A stretch of DNA of 64,000 nt from Rhodospirillaceae bacterium (lineage in GTDB: Bacteria > Pseudomonadota > Alphaproteobacteria > SP197), in assembly GCA_002722885.1 (NCBI GenBank), contig PBNE01000006.1, forward strand, positions 23,690 through 87,689, given 5' to 3'. This document shows positions 47,737-56,172 of the stretch, in pieces; the stretch's first letter is position 1; every line of letters begins with the position of its first letter. Under the pieces are notes generated by a model that ran no database searches, had not been told where the DNA came from, and saw nothing but the letters and a program-made list of their open reading frames with translations. The position numbers were made by a program, and so were the translations under genes.

Positions 47737-48144
47737 TCAGAAGGTGAAGCTGCCTGAAGAGAGGTCGTCTACATTGACATTCACCACACGGATTGAGTTG
47801 GTGCCGTGGTTGTCGCTGCTGTCTTTCGGTGCGCCTTCGCCTGCGCCGGTCTGGTTGTCTTAGGAATCTATCTGATTGACGGCATCGATGTTGCCGTCGA
47901 GGTCGGGATGGCTGAGCTGGATACCGGTATCCAGCACGACCACGGAGATGCCCGAACCTTTGTAGTCGGGCCAGATTGCGTCGATGTTGATATCGAAACC
48001 CAGCGACAAATCGAGGTGCCACTGGTCGTCGAAATAGGGTTCGTCGCTGGCGATCAGGGCACGCTCTGATCCGGTGTCCGCCAGATCGTCGTGCTCCGGC
48101 GGTGGCGTCCACAAGACATCATCGCCGCGTCCGACATGACGCAC
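47737..48144 (-). pseudogene. Truncated S8 (subtilisin/kexin-like) protease
   Basis: The frame shows DDQWHLDLSLGFDINIDAIW then SGISVVVLDTGIQLSHPDLD, where the catalytic Asp lies in VLDTG. It reaches an in-frame TAA at 47860-47862. Beyond the stop it continues DNQTGAGEGAPKDSSDNHGT, the expected region of the catalytic His, and then jumps to a C-terminal tail (NSIRVVNVNVDDLSSGSFTF) ending at 47737. The catalytic Ser domain is deleted. A TAA in place of a Tyr codon plus a large internal deletion make this clearly dead. The 5' end is uncertain; GTG 48144 opens the listed frame. Confidence 0.8.
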
Positions 48145-48339
48145 CGAAGCGGATCTTACATCCTGAGCTTCACGACCTGGCGTGGCGCTCGCTGATCACC
48201 CGTTGCATTCGTCTTGGCGACGCGAGCCCCCAATTAGACGCGTCTCGCAACGTTTTCCGCCCCAGTAGGCGGCGACTTTCGTGCATTGCACAACGCTCGA
48301 GTGTGTCACGGCAACGCTTGCGGGGTAAATGTTACGACA

Positions 48340-49287
48340 TCAGGTGGAACGTGTGTTGGCAGACAGGCACTCCTGCAGAAAACGGCAGATCAGGTCGTAC
48401 TCGTGAGCCGCGTCGGCACTGCGAAAGCGGGCACGCATGAAACCGTGAATCATGCCGTCGGCTTCGCGATAGGTTACATTGTTCCCCGATTCGGCCAATT
48501 TGGCTGCGAAAACCCGGCCATCGTCACGAATCGGGTCGATCCCGGCGCTGTGAACCCAGAACGGCGGCAGGTTTGACAGGTTCTTGGCCATCACAGGTCG
48601 GGCATAGGGATCGTTGGTGTCGCGATCATGGGGAATGTAGAGGTCGCGGTACTTCACGGTACCGGCTGTGGTCAGGCCAGGGCCGTCCGCGAACTCGCGA
48701 TAACTCGGCCTATTCTGATCGAGACCTGTGCCCGGATAGATGATGGCCGCGCCGCAGAGTGACAGCGCGCCAGTGTCACGCGCCTTCAAGGCCATCACCG
48801 CACCCAGATTGCCGCCCGCGCTGTCTCCGGCCACGGCTATGCGGAGGCTGTCGATCCCCAGCCGTTCGGCTTCCTGTTGCATCCAGAGAAGTGTTGCCCA
48901 GCAGTCGTCGACGGCGGCCGGGTAGGGGTGCTCCGGCGTGAGGCGGTAGTCGACCGATACGACCACCGCGCCGACCTGCTGCGCGAACCCCCACGCTACG
49001 GCGTCCGAGCTGTCGAGATCGCCCAGCATGAAGCCGCCACCGTGCATGTACATCACCGCCGGCGCCGGGCTCTCCAGGCCCGCAGGTCGGTAGAGCCGAA
49101 CCGGCACGGCATGATCGCCCATCGGAACCGCCTCATCCCAGACCTCCATGTTGGCCGGCGCGGGTTCGTTGAGCGCTGCCGTGTAGGCGGTCCAGAAACG
49201 GCGTTGCTCTTCGGCTGTGTCGCCTTTCGGCCCGGCAGCGTCACGGGCGTCGGTCAGGATCGTCATGTCGGGATGCATGGTGGTCAT
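48340..49287 (-). CDS. Alpha/beta hydrolase (HSL-type esterase)
   Basis: A 315-residue hydrolase of the hormone-sensitive-lipase-like group. The oxyanion motif is MHGGGFMLGD, the nucleophile elbow GDSAGGNLG, the acid lies near DPIRDDGRV and the His is in MIHGFMRA, so the catalytic set is complete. Such enzymes cleave short-chain esters or carboxylic amides; the substrate is unknown. It is divergent from the triple RidA gene across 90 bp, which probably contains both promoters. A shared pathway is possible but unproven. Confidence 0.9.
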   Translation of the reverse strand: MTTMHPDMTILTDARDAAGPKGDTAEEQRRFWTAYTAALNEPAPANMEVWDEAVPMGDHAVPVRLYRPAGLESPAPAVMYMHGGGFMLGDLDSSDAVAWGFAQQVGAVVVSVDYRLTPEHPYPAAVDDCWATLLWMQQEAERLGIDSLRIAVAGDSAGGNLGAVMALKARDTGALSLCGAAIIYPGTGLDQNRPSYREFADGPGLTTAGTVKYRDLYIPHDRDTNDPYARPVMAKNLSNLPPFWVHSAGIDPIRDDGRVFAAKLAESGNNVTYREADGMIHGFMRARFRSADAAHEYDLICRFLQECLSANTRST

Positions 49288-49377
49288 GGTCTGCTCCGTT
49301 CGGTTCCGGCGATCATAGCGATTGACCGGTTATCCCGCACAGGCCAACGTTTGCATGATGGTGAGGAGGATCAAGCC

Positions 49378-50607
49378 ATGACATTGGGTGTCTGGAAACT
49401 GCCCTATGGGCGGCCTCATGAGGTCGTGGGCCTGGCCGGTGGGTTGGCCTTTGTCGGCGGGGCCGGTGATTTCGATTCCACAGGTGCCATCCGCCATACC
49501 GGCGATCTCCCGGCACAATTGGACGGCGCGCTCGACAATGTCGAGGCGGCGCTGGCTGTTGAAGGCTGCGATCTGGCCGATGCGGTTCGCATCAAGCTCT
49601 TCTACACATCCGATGTGGGGATGACCGAATGGGAGATCATCGCGGCCGTCCATCGCCGCGTGGGTGAGCAGCCCGCCCCGGCAGTGACCGCCAACCCCGT
49701 GCCATTGCAGCCGTTTGATGGCCAGTGCGTGCAGATCCAGGTGATTGCATCGAAGGGCTGGCGTGACGGCGGTGACATCCGTGTTGCTGCCGAACATGTG
49801 CCTGCCGATATGGCTGCGCTGTTTGATGTACCGAAGGTGACACGCGGCCTGCGTGCCGGAGAGTTCTTTGCCGTGCCCGGCCGCACGGCGGCGGATGCCG
49901 GAGATGACAGTGTGCCGACGGACGACGGCATCGAGCAAACCCACATCGTGATGAAGCGTCTGAAGGACACCATGGCCGAGCTGGGCGCGGGCTTTCAGGA
50001 TGTCATCAAGAAGGAAGGGTACTACTTCGGCACCACGATGGAGCAGTGGGCCGGCATGGCCGCGACCCGCGCCAGCTACTTCCGGGAACCCGCGGCAGTG
50101 GCGACAGTTGTGCCGTGTCATCGGCTTTTTCCCGATGCAGCGGTCACCAAGGTCGAGGTGCTGGGTTACCGCGAGGAATGGAACGGGTTCGACAAGTACA
50201 TTCCGCGAGAAGACACTTGGCCCAAACGGGTCTGGGACTGGCCGATCTCCGTGCCCTATCGACAGGGCAGCCGTCTGCGCGGTGCGATCTGGACCGGCGG
50301 CCAGGTTCCGTTCGAGCCCGGTTTTAACGGCGGGCAACCGGTCTATCCCGGTGATCTCGTGCGCCAGACCCGTTTTACCATGAGTTATGTCGATGACATC
50401 CTAAGGGGCTTTGATGCCGTGTCGTCTGATCTGCGCCTGCTGGTCTGCTATTTCACGTCCGATGGCAGCCAGGCCATGACCGAGCGGTTCCTCGATGCGG
50501 TGGCCGATTGTCTTGCAGGCCCGCTGCCGCCGATCACCTGTGTGCCACAGACTCATATGCACAGCGAAGACATGACGGTGGAAATCTGGGGTGTGGCCAA
50601 GGGGTGA
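49378..50607 (+). CDS. Triple-domain RidA-like protein
   Basis: A 409-residue protein with GAGGAGG eight bases before ATG 49378. Three RidA/YjgF-type domains are readable. Domain 1 (about 1-128) contains LAGGLAFVGGAGDFDSTG. Domain 2 (about 153-263) contains GEFFAVPGRTAAD and AELGAGFQDVIKKEGYYFG. Domain 3 (about 297-409) contains RGAIWTGGQVPFEPG and a C-terminal HSEDMTVEIWG. RidA is normally a 130-residue homotrimer that deaminates reactive enamines and imines, so this may be a covalent trimer. The catalytic Arg in the RidA motif PARS is replaced in all three domains (PAPAV, PAAVA, PPITC), so imine deaminase activity is doubtful. It may bind small ligands instead. Confidence 0.85.
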   Translation: MTLGVWKLPYGRPHEVVGLAGGLAFVGGAGDFDSTGAIRHTGDLPAQLDGALDNVEAALAVEGCDLADAVRIKLFYTSDVGMTEWEIIAAVHRRVGEQPAPAVTANPVPLQPFDGQCVQIQVIASKGWRDGGDIRVAAEHVPADMAALFDVPKVTRGLRAGEFFAVPGRTAADAGDDSVPTDDGIEQTHIVMKRLKDTMAELGAGFQDVIKKEGYYFGTTMEQWAGMAATRASYFREPAAVATVVPCHRLFPDAAVTKVEVLGYREEWNGFDKYIPREDTWPKRVWDWPISVPYRQGSRLRGAIWTGGQVPFEPGFNGGQPVYPGDLVRQTRFTMSYVDDILRGFDAVSSDLRLLVCYFTSDGSQAMTERFLDAVADCLAGPLPPITCVPQTHMHSEDMTVEIWGVAKG

Positions 50608-50638
50608 TGGGCGGTCCAGCGGGCTTTACGGTGTTTCC

Positions 50639-50847
50639 ATAATTGAGAGCTTCGGCGATATCCGGACGGCAGCGCTGCTGAAGGGCTGGGCCGTCAACGG
50701 CATGCCGCATGCCCTTCAGCGCCCGGCGATGATCCGGCTGCCCTGTATGGTGGTGCACCGGGAAGCTGGTGTATCGCGCTAGACGACGACTGGCGTTTGC
50801 GCTTCGTCTGGCCCGCAGGCGGACCCTGCGCTTCGTCTGGCCCTTAA
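50639..50847 (+). pseudogene. higB: Decayed HigB-type toxin
   Basis: The frame from 50639 reads IIESFGDIRTAALLKGW and then GMPHALQRPAMIRL, the N-terminal half of HigB/RelE-fold toxins, and ends at a TAG near 50780. In another frame, DDDWRLRFVWPAGGP at about 50782-50826 matches the HigB C-terminal ribosome-contacting segment. The middle of the toxin is deleted, and a 17-bp piece of the end is duplicated. The position just before higA is where higB belongs. The toxin is therefore dead. Detection rests on two short stretches, so confidence is moderate. Confidence 0.6.
50798..50843 (+). repeat. 17-bp direct repeat at the higB remnant end
   Basis: TGCGCTTCGTCTGGCCC occurs at 50798-50814 and 50827-50843, 29 bp apart, so the toxin's C-terminal codons are present twice. 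The duplication is part of its decay. Confidence 0.9.
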
Positions 50848-50886
50848 TGCATCGCGCGGGACGATCTCGACAGGGAGATGATCGAC

Positions 50887-51198
50887 ATGAGCTTTGTGAC
50901 CGAAGGCAAGCGGCTTAATGCCGTCGATCCCTTTGAAATCCTCAAGGAACAGTTCCTCGATCCCGCCGACATTGGCGTCTACGCGCTGTCGAATGCCATC
51001 AAGGTTCCGCGCAGCCGCACCAACGACATCGTGCTCGGACGTCGTGCAATCACCGCCGACACGGCGCTTTGGCTGGGTCGTTACTTCGACACTTCGGCGG
51101 AGTTCTGGGTGCGCCTGCAGGCCCACCACGATCTCGATGTCGCACGCCGAGAAGATGGCAAGGCAATTGCCAATGAGGTCGTGCCGCAGGACGGCTGA
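50887..51198 (+). CDS. higA: HigA-family antitoxin
   Basis: A helix-turn-helix DNA-binding antitoxin of 103 residues. The core VDPFEILKEQFLDPADIGVY is followed by PRSRTNDIVLGRRAITADTA and LGRYFDTSAEFWVRLQAHHDL. These are diagnostic of HigA. ATG 50887 is preferred over 50878 because AGGGAG lies nine bases upstream. HigA normally neutralises HigB and represses its own operon. Here the toxin upstream is decayed, so the antitoxin is an orphan that might persist as an anti-addiction factor or simple repressor. Its stop touches the convergent amidase gene. Confidence 0.9.
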   Translation: MSFVTEGKRLNAVDPFEILKEQFLDPADIGVYALSNAIKVPRSRTNDIVLGRRAITADTALWLGRYFDTSAEFWVRLQAHHDLDVARREDGKAIANEVVPQDG

Positions 51199-52635
51199 TC
51201 AGCCCAGCCCCCTGTTGTCGCGGGGCGGGCGTTTGTCGGCCCAGGGCCGGCGTGCTTCCAGAATGTAACCCAGAGTCAAACACAGGGGTTCGGCCCACCA
51301 AGGCCCGACGATCTGCAGACCTGTCGGCAGGCCGTCGTCGCCGAAGCCCGAAGGCACGGTGAGTGCAGGATTGCCCGTTAGGTTGAAGGGGTACTGATAG
51401 GCGGTCCAGCTCTGCCGCGTGATGCCGCAGGGTTTGCCGTTGATCACGACATCGCCGGCGGCGTCGAAGTCGGCCGAAAGGGCGGTGCAGGCCGTGGTCG
51501 GAGACATCAGGACATCGAACTTACCGAACAGCTCCTGCACCCGTTCATAGAGATCACCGCGTGCAGCCTGAGCGTCCAGGATGTCACCGGCGGTCCACAC
51601 CGCACCCCATTCCGCAAAGGCGATGTAGCTCGGGCTCAGGCGATCCTTCCATTCCGGCAGCAGGGGTGCCACGGCATGGTGGATGGCGGCCTGGTAGAGC
51701 ACGCGGCCTGCCTCTTCGGCCCAGTCGAAGCTGTCGTCGATGGGCTCGACCCGCGCACCCAGCATCTCGAACTGGTCGAGACAGGCGCGGGCGTTCGCCG
51801 CGACATCAGGCGCGATCTCAGGATTGGCCATGGTTTCGGCATAGCCGATGTGCAGGCCGGCAAGGTTCTCACCCTCAAAGCTGGGTTTGCGCACCCGGCC
51901 CCGGCCCATGCTCCAGGGGTCGCTGGTGTCGGGTCCTGCCATCACGCGCAGCATCGCGGCGGCATCGGCCACGGTGCGGGTCATCGGCCCTGTGGACGAC
52001 TGATTCCCGAACGGATCCGATCGGGCGGGATGCGGCACCATGCCGTGTGTCGGCTTTAACCCGACCAGGCCACAGGTGGCGGACGGCCCACGGATCGACC
52101 CTGCACCATCGGTCCCGAGCGCCAGGGGGCCGATTCCTGCCGCTGCTGCGGCCGCCGCACCGCCGGAGCTGCCGCCCGGCGTGCGGTAGAGGTCCCAGGG
52201 GTTGCGCGTGGTTCCGCTCAGCAGCGAATCTGTCAGACCCTTGTGGCCAAACTCCGGTGTGGTGGTCTTGCCGATGACAATCGCACCGGCGGCCCGCAGG
52301 CGGCGCACCGACGGCGCATCGTGCTCCGGGACATCCTTCTCGCAGGTCAGTGAGCCGTTGCGGTTGGGCAGGCCCGCGACGGGGATCATGTCCTTCACGC
52401 TGACCGGAATGCCGTGCAGGGGTCCTGTCTTGGCTCCCGATGTGATGGCGTCATCGGCTCCTTTGGCGTCTGACAGCGCGTCGTCGCGACAGATCGTGAC
52501 AAAGGCATTGAGTGTCGCCTGGCTTGCCTCGGCGGCGTCGAGCACTGCGGTGACATAATCAACGACCGTCAGTTCGCCATCACGGATACGCCGGGCTGCA
52601 CGGCCGGCGGAGAGAAACAGCAGAACATCGTCCAT
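51199..52635 (-). CDS. Amidase-signature family hydrolase
   Basis: A 478-residue amidase of the AtzF/GatA-like superfamily. The Ser-cisSer-Lys triad is visible: Lys in PVSVKDM, and the two Ser in TPGGSSGGAAAA with GTDGAGSIRGPS. C-terminal signatures include FDVLMSPTTACTA and PFNLTGNPALTVPSG. The substrate is unknown; members hydrolyse amides, urea derivatives or carbamates. It is not GatA, because gatB and gatC are absent and the sequence lacks GatA-specific spacing. It ends adjacent to higA, with the two genes convergent. Confidence 0.9.
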   Translation of the reverse strand: MDDVLLFLSAGRAARRIRDGELTVVDYVTAVLDAAEASQATLNAFVTICRDDALSDAKGADDAITSGAKTGPLHGIPVSVKDMIPVAGLPNRNGSLTCEKDVPEHDAPSVRRLRAAGAIVIGKTTTPEFGHKGLTDSLLSGTTRNPWDLYRTPGGSSGGAAAAAAAGIGPLALGTDGAGSIRGPSATCGLVGLKPTHGMVPHPARSDPFGNQSSTGPMTRTVADAAAMLRVMAGPDTSDPWSMGRGRVRKPSFEGENLAGLHIGYAETMANPEIAPDVAANARACLDQFEMLGARVEPIDDSFDWAEEAGRVLYQAAIHHAVAPLLPEWKDRLSPSYIAFAEWGAVWTAGDILDAQAARGDLYERVQELFGKFDVLMSPTTACTALSADFDAAGDVVINGKPCGITRQSWTAYQYPFNLTGNPALTVPSGFGDDGLPTGLQIVGPWWAEPLCLTLGYILEARRPWADKRPPRDNRGLG

Positions 52636-52704
52636 GACCCATTGGGCGCGTCTGCCAGGTGGACGTCAAGACCGCCCGGCGCGACGATGGGTCATGGTGC
52701 ATCC

Positions 52705-53286
52705 ATGGTGATCGAACAGGATGGGTTGGTGTTTCGGATCGGGGCGAAGGTGCCGATCGCGCCGCGTCCGGTGTGCCAGGCGTTCCATCACGGCCTGATC
52801 AGCCGGATCGCCTGGCCAATGTTCGCGACCTTCTGGATTCTGATGACCTTGGGTCTCGGTGCCGACATGATGCGCAGCGGTGAAACCTGGGGGTTGCTGA
52901 TGCCGGGGTTTTTTCTGCTGATCGGTGGCTGAATGTGGCTCTTCTGTGTGCGGGCCTCGGCGTGGAAGCGCGTCGTCGAGATCGCGGAGACGGAGGTCAG
53001 TGTGACCCCGACCAGCACGGCGGGCCGGGAGGCCTGGCAGGAGTCGCTGGCAGCCTATCGGGGTGTGGCTCCGCTCGACGTCCTGGTAAGAAACGAGGGG
53101 CGGGAGCGTCAGATTGCTGCCGTCGTGCTCGACCACGAGGATCCAAACCGCCGGATCGTTCTTTGGAGCATGTTAGTGTCGGGTGGACGGCGTGAAGCCT
53201 GCCAGGAGTACGCTGACTGGCTCGGCATGGACGTGGTAGAACCTCTGGCGACCCAGGGGCAGGACAAGACGATCAGGCGTGCCTGA
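52705..53286 (+). pseudogene. Membrane protein X1 with in-frame TGA
   Basis: ATG 52705 begins MVIEQDGLVFRIGAKVP, leading to two hydrophobic segments. The first is AWPMFATFWILMTLGLGADM and the second GLLMPGFFLLIGG. A TGA at 52930-52932 interrupts the second. The same frame continues MWLFCVRASAWKRVVEIAE with a soluble domain ending RRIVLWSMLVSGGRREACQ and EYADWLGMD, to a stop at 53284. Replacing the TGA by a Trp codon gives a continuous two-helix membrane protein of about 193 residues. The family is unknown. The soluble end resembles part of X2, directly downstream. Confidence 0.65.
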
Positions 53287-53289
53287 TCG

Positions 53290-54450
53290 ATGATAGGTAC
53301 ACACTGGACCATGGCGCTCTCCTCACACGGATACACCTTCGATTTCGACAACACGGTCTCGGTCGGCACCTTGCCCACGGCCTTCAAGACCCAGGGCAAC
53401 GTGCTGGGTGCGGCGATGATCATGATCTTCGGGCTGATGTGGGCGCGCGCCGGGTCGATCATCACCTGGGGTCTGTTCCAGGAACCATTTCCGGCTTCGC
53501 TGATTCCCCTCGCACCTTTGGTGATCGGTGTCGGGCTCTTCCTGTTCGGGCTTTACTCCGACCTCTTGCGGGTCGAGACGGTGATCGATCGAAGCCTGGT
53601 GACAATCAGACGACGGACCTGGTTCCGCACACGGACTCATGCTGTGTCGCTAGCGTATTATACCGACATTCTGCGCGTGCGTGTCACCTACACCCGCAAC
53701 AAGCAGACCCATGTCGCCTAGCTGGCCGCACTGCCCCACGACGACAAGGACAAGCGTGTCGTTCTGGCCGCCAGCCACGACGAAGTGGAAGGCCGCAAGC
53801 TTGTGGAGAGTTAAGCCCAGTGGCTTCAGATGACGACGCTGGAAGAAACCGCCGCCGGCTTCGACATGTGGGCCCCGGGCGACGTCGACCGCCCGCTTGC
53901 CGAACTCGCGGCCGAAGGCAAGGTCGGGTCGGGCTACCACGAGGGCAAATCCGCACCAGCCGAACTGAAGGTTGAACGCGGCGCTGATATGATCGTGCTG
54001 CATTTTCTGAAGGCGCCGATCTCGCTGAAGCTGGTGGTGATTATCACGGCCGTCGTCGCGCCCATGCTGGTTATGCTGTTCCTCACGGCCTCGGACATCG
54101 CGACCGGCCTGATCGTGCCTGCTATCGCCGCGTTGATCATCGCCGTGGTGCTATTCATGAGTCTGGGCAAGCTGCGCGCCCGCCGCCAGCTCATCCTGCG
54201 TCTTGATCGCGTGATCGTGGCGGCGCTTTCGGGCAAGGAGGGTGAACCCAAGGTGAGCGCGGAGCTCATACTCGATGAGATCGAAGGCGTGCGTGTCGCC
54301 CGCGGCACATACGGTGGCCGCACTCTGTGGTTTGACACCGACCGCGGTTCCTTTCCCGCCGGCGACAACGCCCCCCGCCCCGCCCACGACCTCGTCATCG
54401 CCACCTTGGCGACGGCGAAAGATGGCTCGCAGGGCGACGCGGCCGAATGA
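53290..54450 (+). pseudogene. Membrane protein X2 with in-frame TAG and TAA
   Basis: It starts 3 bp after X1. The first part has two hydrophobic segments (MIMIFGLMWARAG, PLAPLVIGVGLFLFGLYSDL) and a PH-like basic region to TAG 53719-53721. The same frame continues LAALPHDDKDKRVVLAASHD and RKLVES to TAA 53812-53814. It then runs on to 54450 with more hydrophobic segments (LVVIITAVVAPMLVMLFLTA, IAALIIAVVLFMSLG). Both stops lie where an ordinary residue, probably Tyr, would fit. The KRVVLAAS...AQWLQM part parallels RRIVLWSM...ADWLGM of X1. The full product would have about 385 residues. The end overlaps the next gene as ATGA. Function is unknown. Confidence 0.65.
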
Positions 54451-55223
54451 ACCATCCGCCGGAAGTCACTCGCGCGTTCGGGTATCCGTTCGATCCGCCG
54501 GGACACGGGTTTCTCTTCGTGGCGGGGCGGGCGCTACCGTTTTTGACCGATGGTAATGATCCGCTGATCGATGCCACCGTGGAGATTGATGGTGCCGTGA
54601 TGTCGGCGGCGGAGGCGCTGCACAGGCTGGGCGCGGATGGCGCCGCTGCCCCGGTGCGCACGCCGGTGGTGGGCTATGGTTCGAACGCCTCGCCTCAGCG
54701 CCTGCTGGAAAAATACGGCGATGGCGCTGAGACGGTGATCCCCGTGCTGCGTTGCCGTTTGCATGATCACGACGTGGTTTATGCCACGCACATCGCGACA
54801 TACGGCTCCCTGCCGGCCGGGCTGGCACGCAGCTCCGGAACGGTGGCCCATGTTTCGGTCTCGCTGCTGACCGACAGCCAGCTTGAAATCATGCATGCGT
54901 CGGAAGGTGACAACTACCGTTTCGCCCGGCTCGAAGCGCTGGTCGAGGCCGATGGCATGGGCACGGTCGCCGACGCCGCGGCCTACATCACCGCGCATGG
55001 TGTTTATGGATATGCGGGAGAGCCGGTCGCCCTGGCGCGGGTCGCTGCCGACAACCGGCGCTTTACAGCACGTGAGCAGGAAGACATGTTGATGGAGCTG
55101 TGCCGTCAACTCGACACCGGCGAGGACTTGCACACCTTCATCCTGCGCGTTGTCGGTGACGATGCCCGCCGCCGGAGCCTGGTGATGGCTATGCGCGAGC
55201 GGGCGCTCGACCACGGCCTCTAG
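54447..55223 (+). CDS. Gamma-glutamylcyclotransferase-like protein
   Basis: A 258-residue cytoplasmic protein. The segment VVGYGSNASPQRLLEKYGDG contains the YGSN substrate-binding motif of the gamma-glutamylcyclotransferase (GGCT) fold. RCRLHDHDVVYATHIATYGS and the Glu-containing MHASEGDNYRFARLE follow at plausible spacing for the catalytic acid. The N-terminal 70 residues are an added domain (AFGYPFDPPGHGFLFV), not part of the fold. Enzymatic activity is unproven. It overlaps the end of X2, suggesting a former operon, and converges on ubiA with its stop overlapping the ubiA stop by 4 bp. Confidence 0.65.
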   Translation: MNHPPEVTRAFGYPFDPPGHGFLFVAGRALPFLTDGNDPLIDATVEIDGAVMSAAEALHRLGADGAAAPVRTPVVGYGSNASPQRLLEKYGDGAETVIPVLRCRLHDHDVVYATHIATYGSLPAGLARSSGTVAHVSVSLLTDSQLEIMHASEGDNYRFARLEALVEADGMGTVADAAAYITAHGVYGYAGEPVALARVAADNRRFTAREQEDMLMELCRQLDTGEDLHTFILRVVGDDARRRSLVMAMRERALDHGL

Positions 55224-56143
55224 GCCGCGATGATCTGGCCCAGGACGATGGCGACGAAAACCAGAAACCCGACCTGGCCGTTGGAGACGAACCGCTTCAT
55301 GCAAGAGGTCGGGGTGTTGAGTTCGGCCGTGGTGACCTGCCAGACCAGATGCGCGGATGCAGCAACAAGCGCGGCATAAAACGGCCAGGCGAGACCGACG
55401 GTGGCTCCGGCGGCGATAAGGGCTGTCAGGAACACGCCATAGAAGAGGGCGACGACCGGCTTGGTGCGGTCGCCCAGCGCGAGCGCTGTCGACTTCACGC
55501 CGATCCTGATGTCGTCGGCCTTGTCCTGATGGGCATAGATCGTGTCATAGCCGACGGTCCAGCAGACGCAGCCGGCATACAGAAGCAGAGGCGTCAGGCT
55601 GAGGTCGCCACGCACCGCGGCCCAGCCGACCAGCGCTCCCCAGTTGAAGGTGAGGCCCAGGAAGAGCTGGGGCCAGTAGGTGATGCGTTTCATGTAAGGG
55701 TAAAGCCCGACGAGACCCAGGGAGGCCGCGCCGATCAGAATGGCGGCGCGGTCGAGCTGCACCAGCACGGCCAGGCCGGCCAGCAGCATAAGAACGAGGT
55801 AGATCAGAGCACCTGTCAGGGATATCGCGCCACTGGCCAGCGGTCGTGTTTTGGTCCGTTCGACCTGGGCGTCGAAATCCCGATCCATGATGTCGTTGAT
55901 CACGCAGCCTGCGGTGCGCATGACAATCGCACCGATCAGAAACAGCCCCAGCAGTACCGGATCGGGCCAGCCGTCGGACGCCAGCGCGGTCGACCACCAG
56001 CACGGCCACATCAGAAGCCAGAAGCCGATCGGCTTGTCGGCACGGGCCAGATGCAGCCAGGGCCGGGTGGCCCGAGGCGCACAGGCATCGATCCAACCCA
56101 TGGACGGAGCGGGGCTGTTCGCGCTATCGCTGGGCATGGTCAT
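55220..56143 (-). CDS. ubiA: 4-hydroxybenzoate polyprenyltransferase
   Basis: Attaches the polyprenyl tail to 4-hydroxybenzoate in the inner membrane, the first membrane step of ubiquinone synthesis. The 307-residue protein has about eight hydrophobic helices and both Asp-rich motifs: NDIMDRDFDAQVERTKTRPL (Asp84, Asp87 and Asp91 among them) and YDTIYAHQDKADDIRIGVKS. Start 56143 is used; a further 44 codons upstream read Arg-rich and would overlap rsmE. It is divergent from rsmE with 29 bp between the starts. Confidence 0.96.
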   Translation of the reverse strand: MTMPSDSANSPAPSMGWIDACAPRATRPWLHLARADKPIGFWLLMWPCWWSTALASDGWPDPVLLGLFLIGAIVMRTAGCVINDIMDRDFDAQVERTKTRPLASGAISLTGALIYLVLMLLAGLAVLVQLDRAAILIGAASLGLVGLYPYMKRITYWPQLFLGLTFNWGALVGWAAVRGDLSLTPLLLYAGCVCWTVGYDTIYAHQDKADDIRIGVKSTALALGDRTKPVVALFYGVFLTALIAAGATVGLAWPFYAALVAASAHLVWQVTTAELNTPTSCMKRFVSNGQVGFLVFVAIVLGQIIAA

Positions 56144-56172
56144 TGTTGAAGGTCCACTGCCGAAGAGGCTCC

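Noticed and set aside
49330..50337. Long minus-strand open frame opposite the triple RidA gene
   Set aside because: The plus strand encodes clear RidA domains with a strong ribosome site. The minus frame has no recognisable domain.
50674..50730. Inverted repeat CTGAAGGGC/GCCCTTCAG as a regulatory operator
   Set aside because: It lies inside the recognisable higB coding remnant and is explained by codon content. A role as a HigA operator cannot be supported.
52930..52932. Possible selenocysteine at the in-frame TGA of X1
   Set aside because: The TGA fits best as a mutated Trp codon in a membrane helix. No selenocysteine-insertion hairpin follows, and the neighbouring paralogue carries TAG and TAA interruptions, which selenocysteine cannot explain.
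52705..54450. Stop-codon recoding or an altered genetic code
   Set aside because: All three stop codons appear within decayed genes, while the intact genes use them normally as stops.
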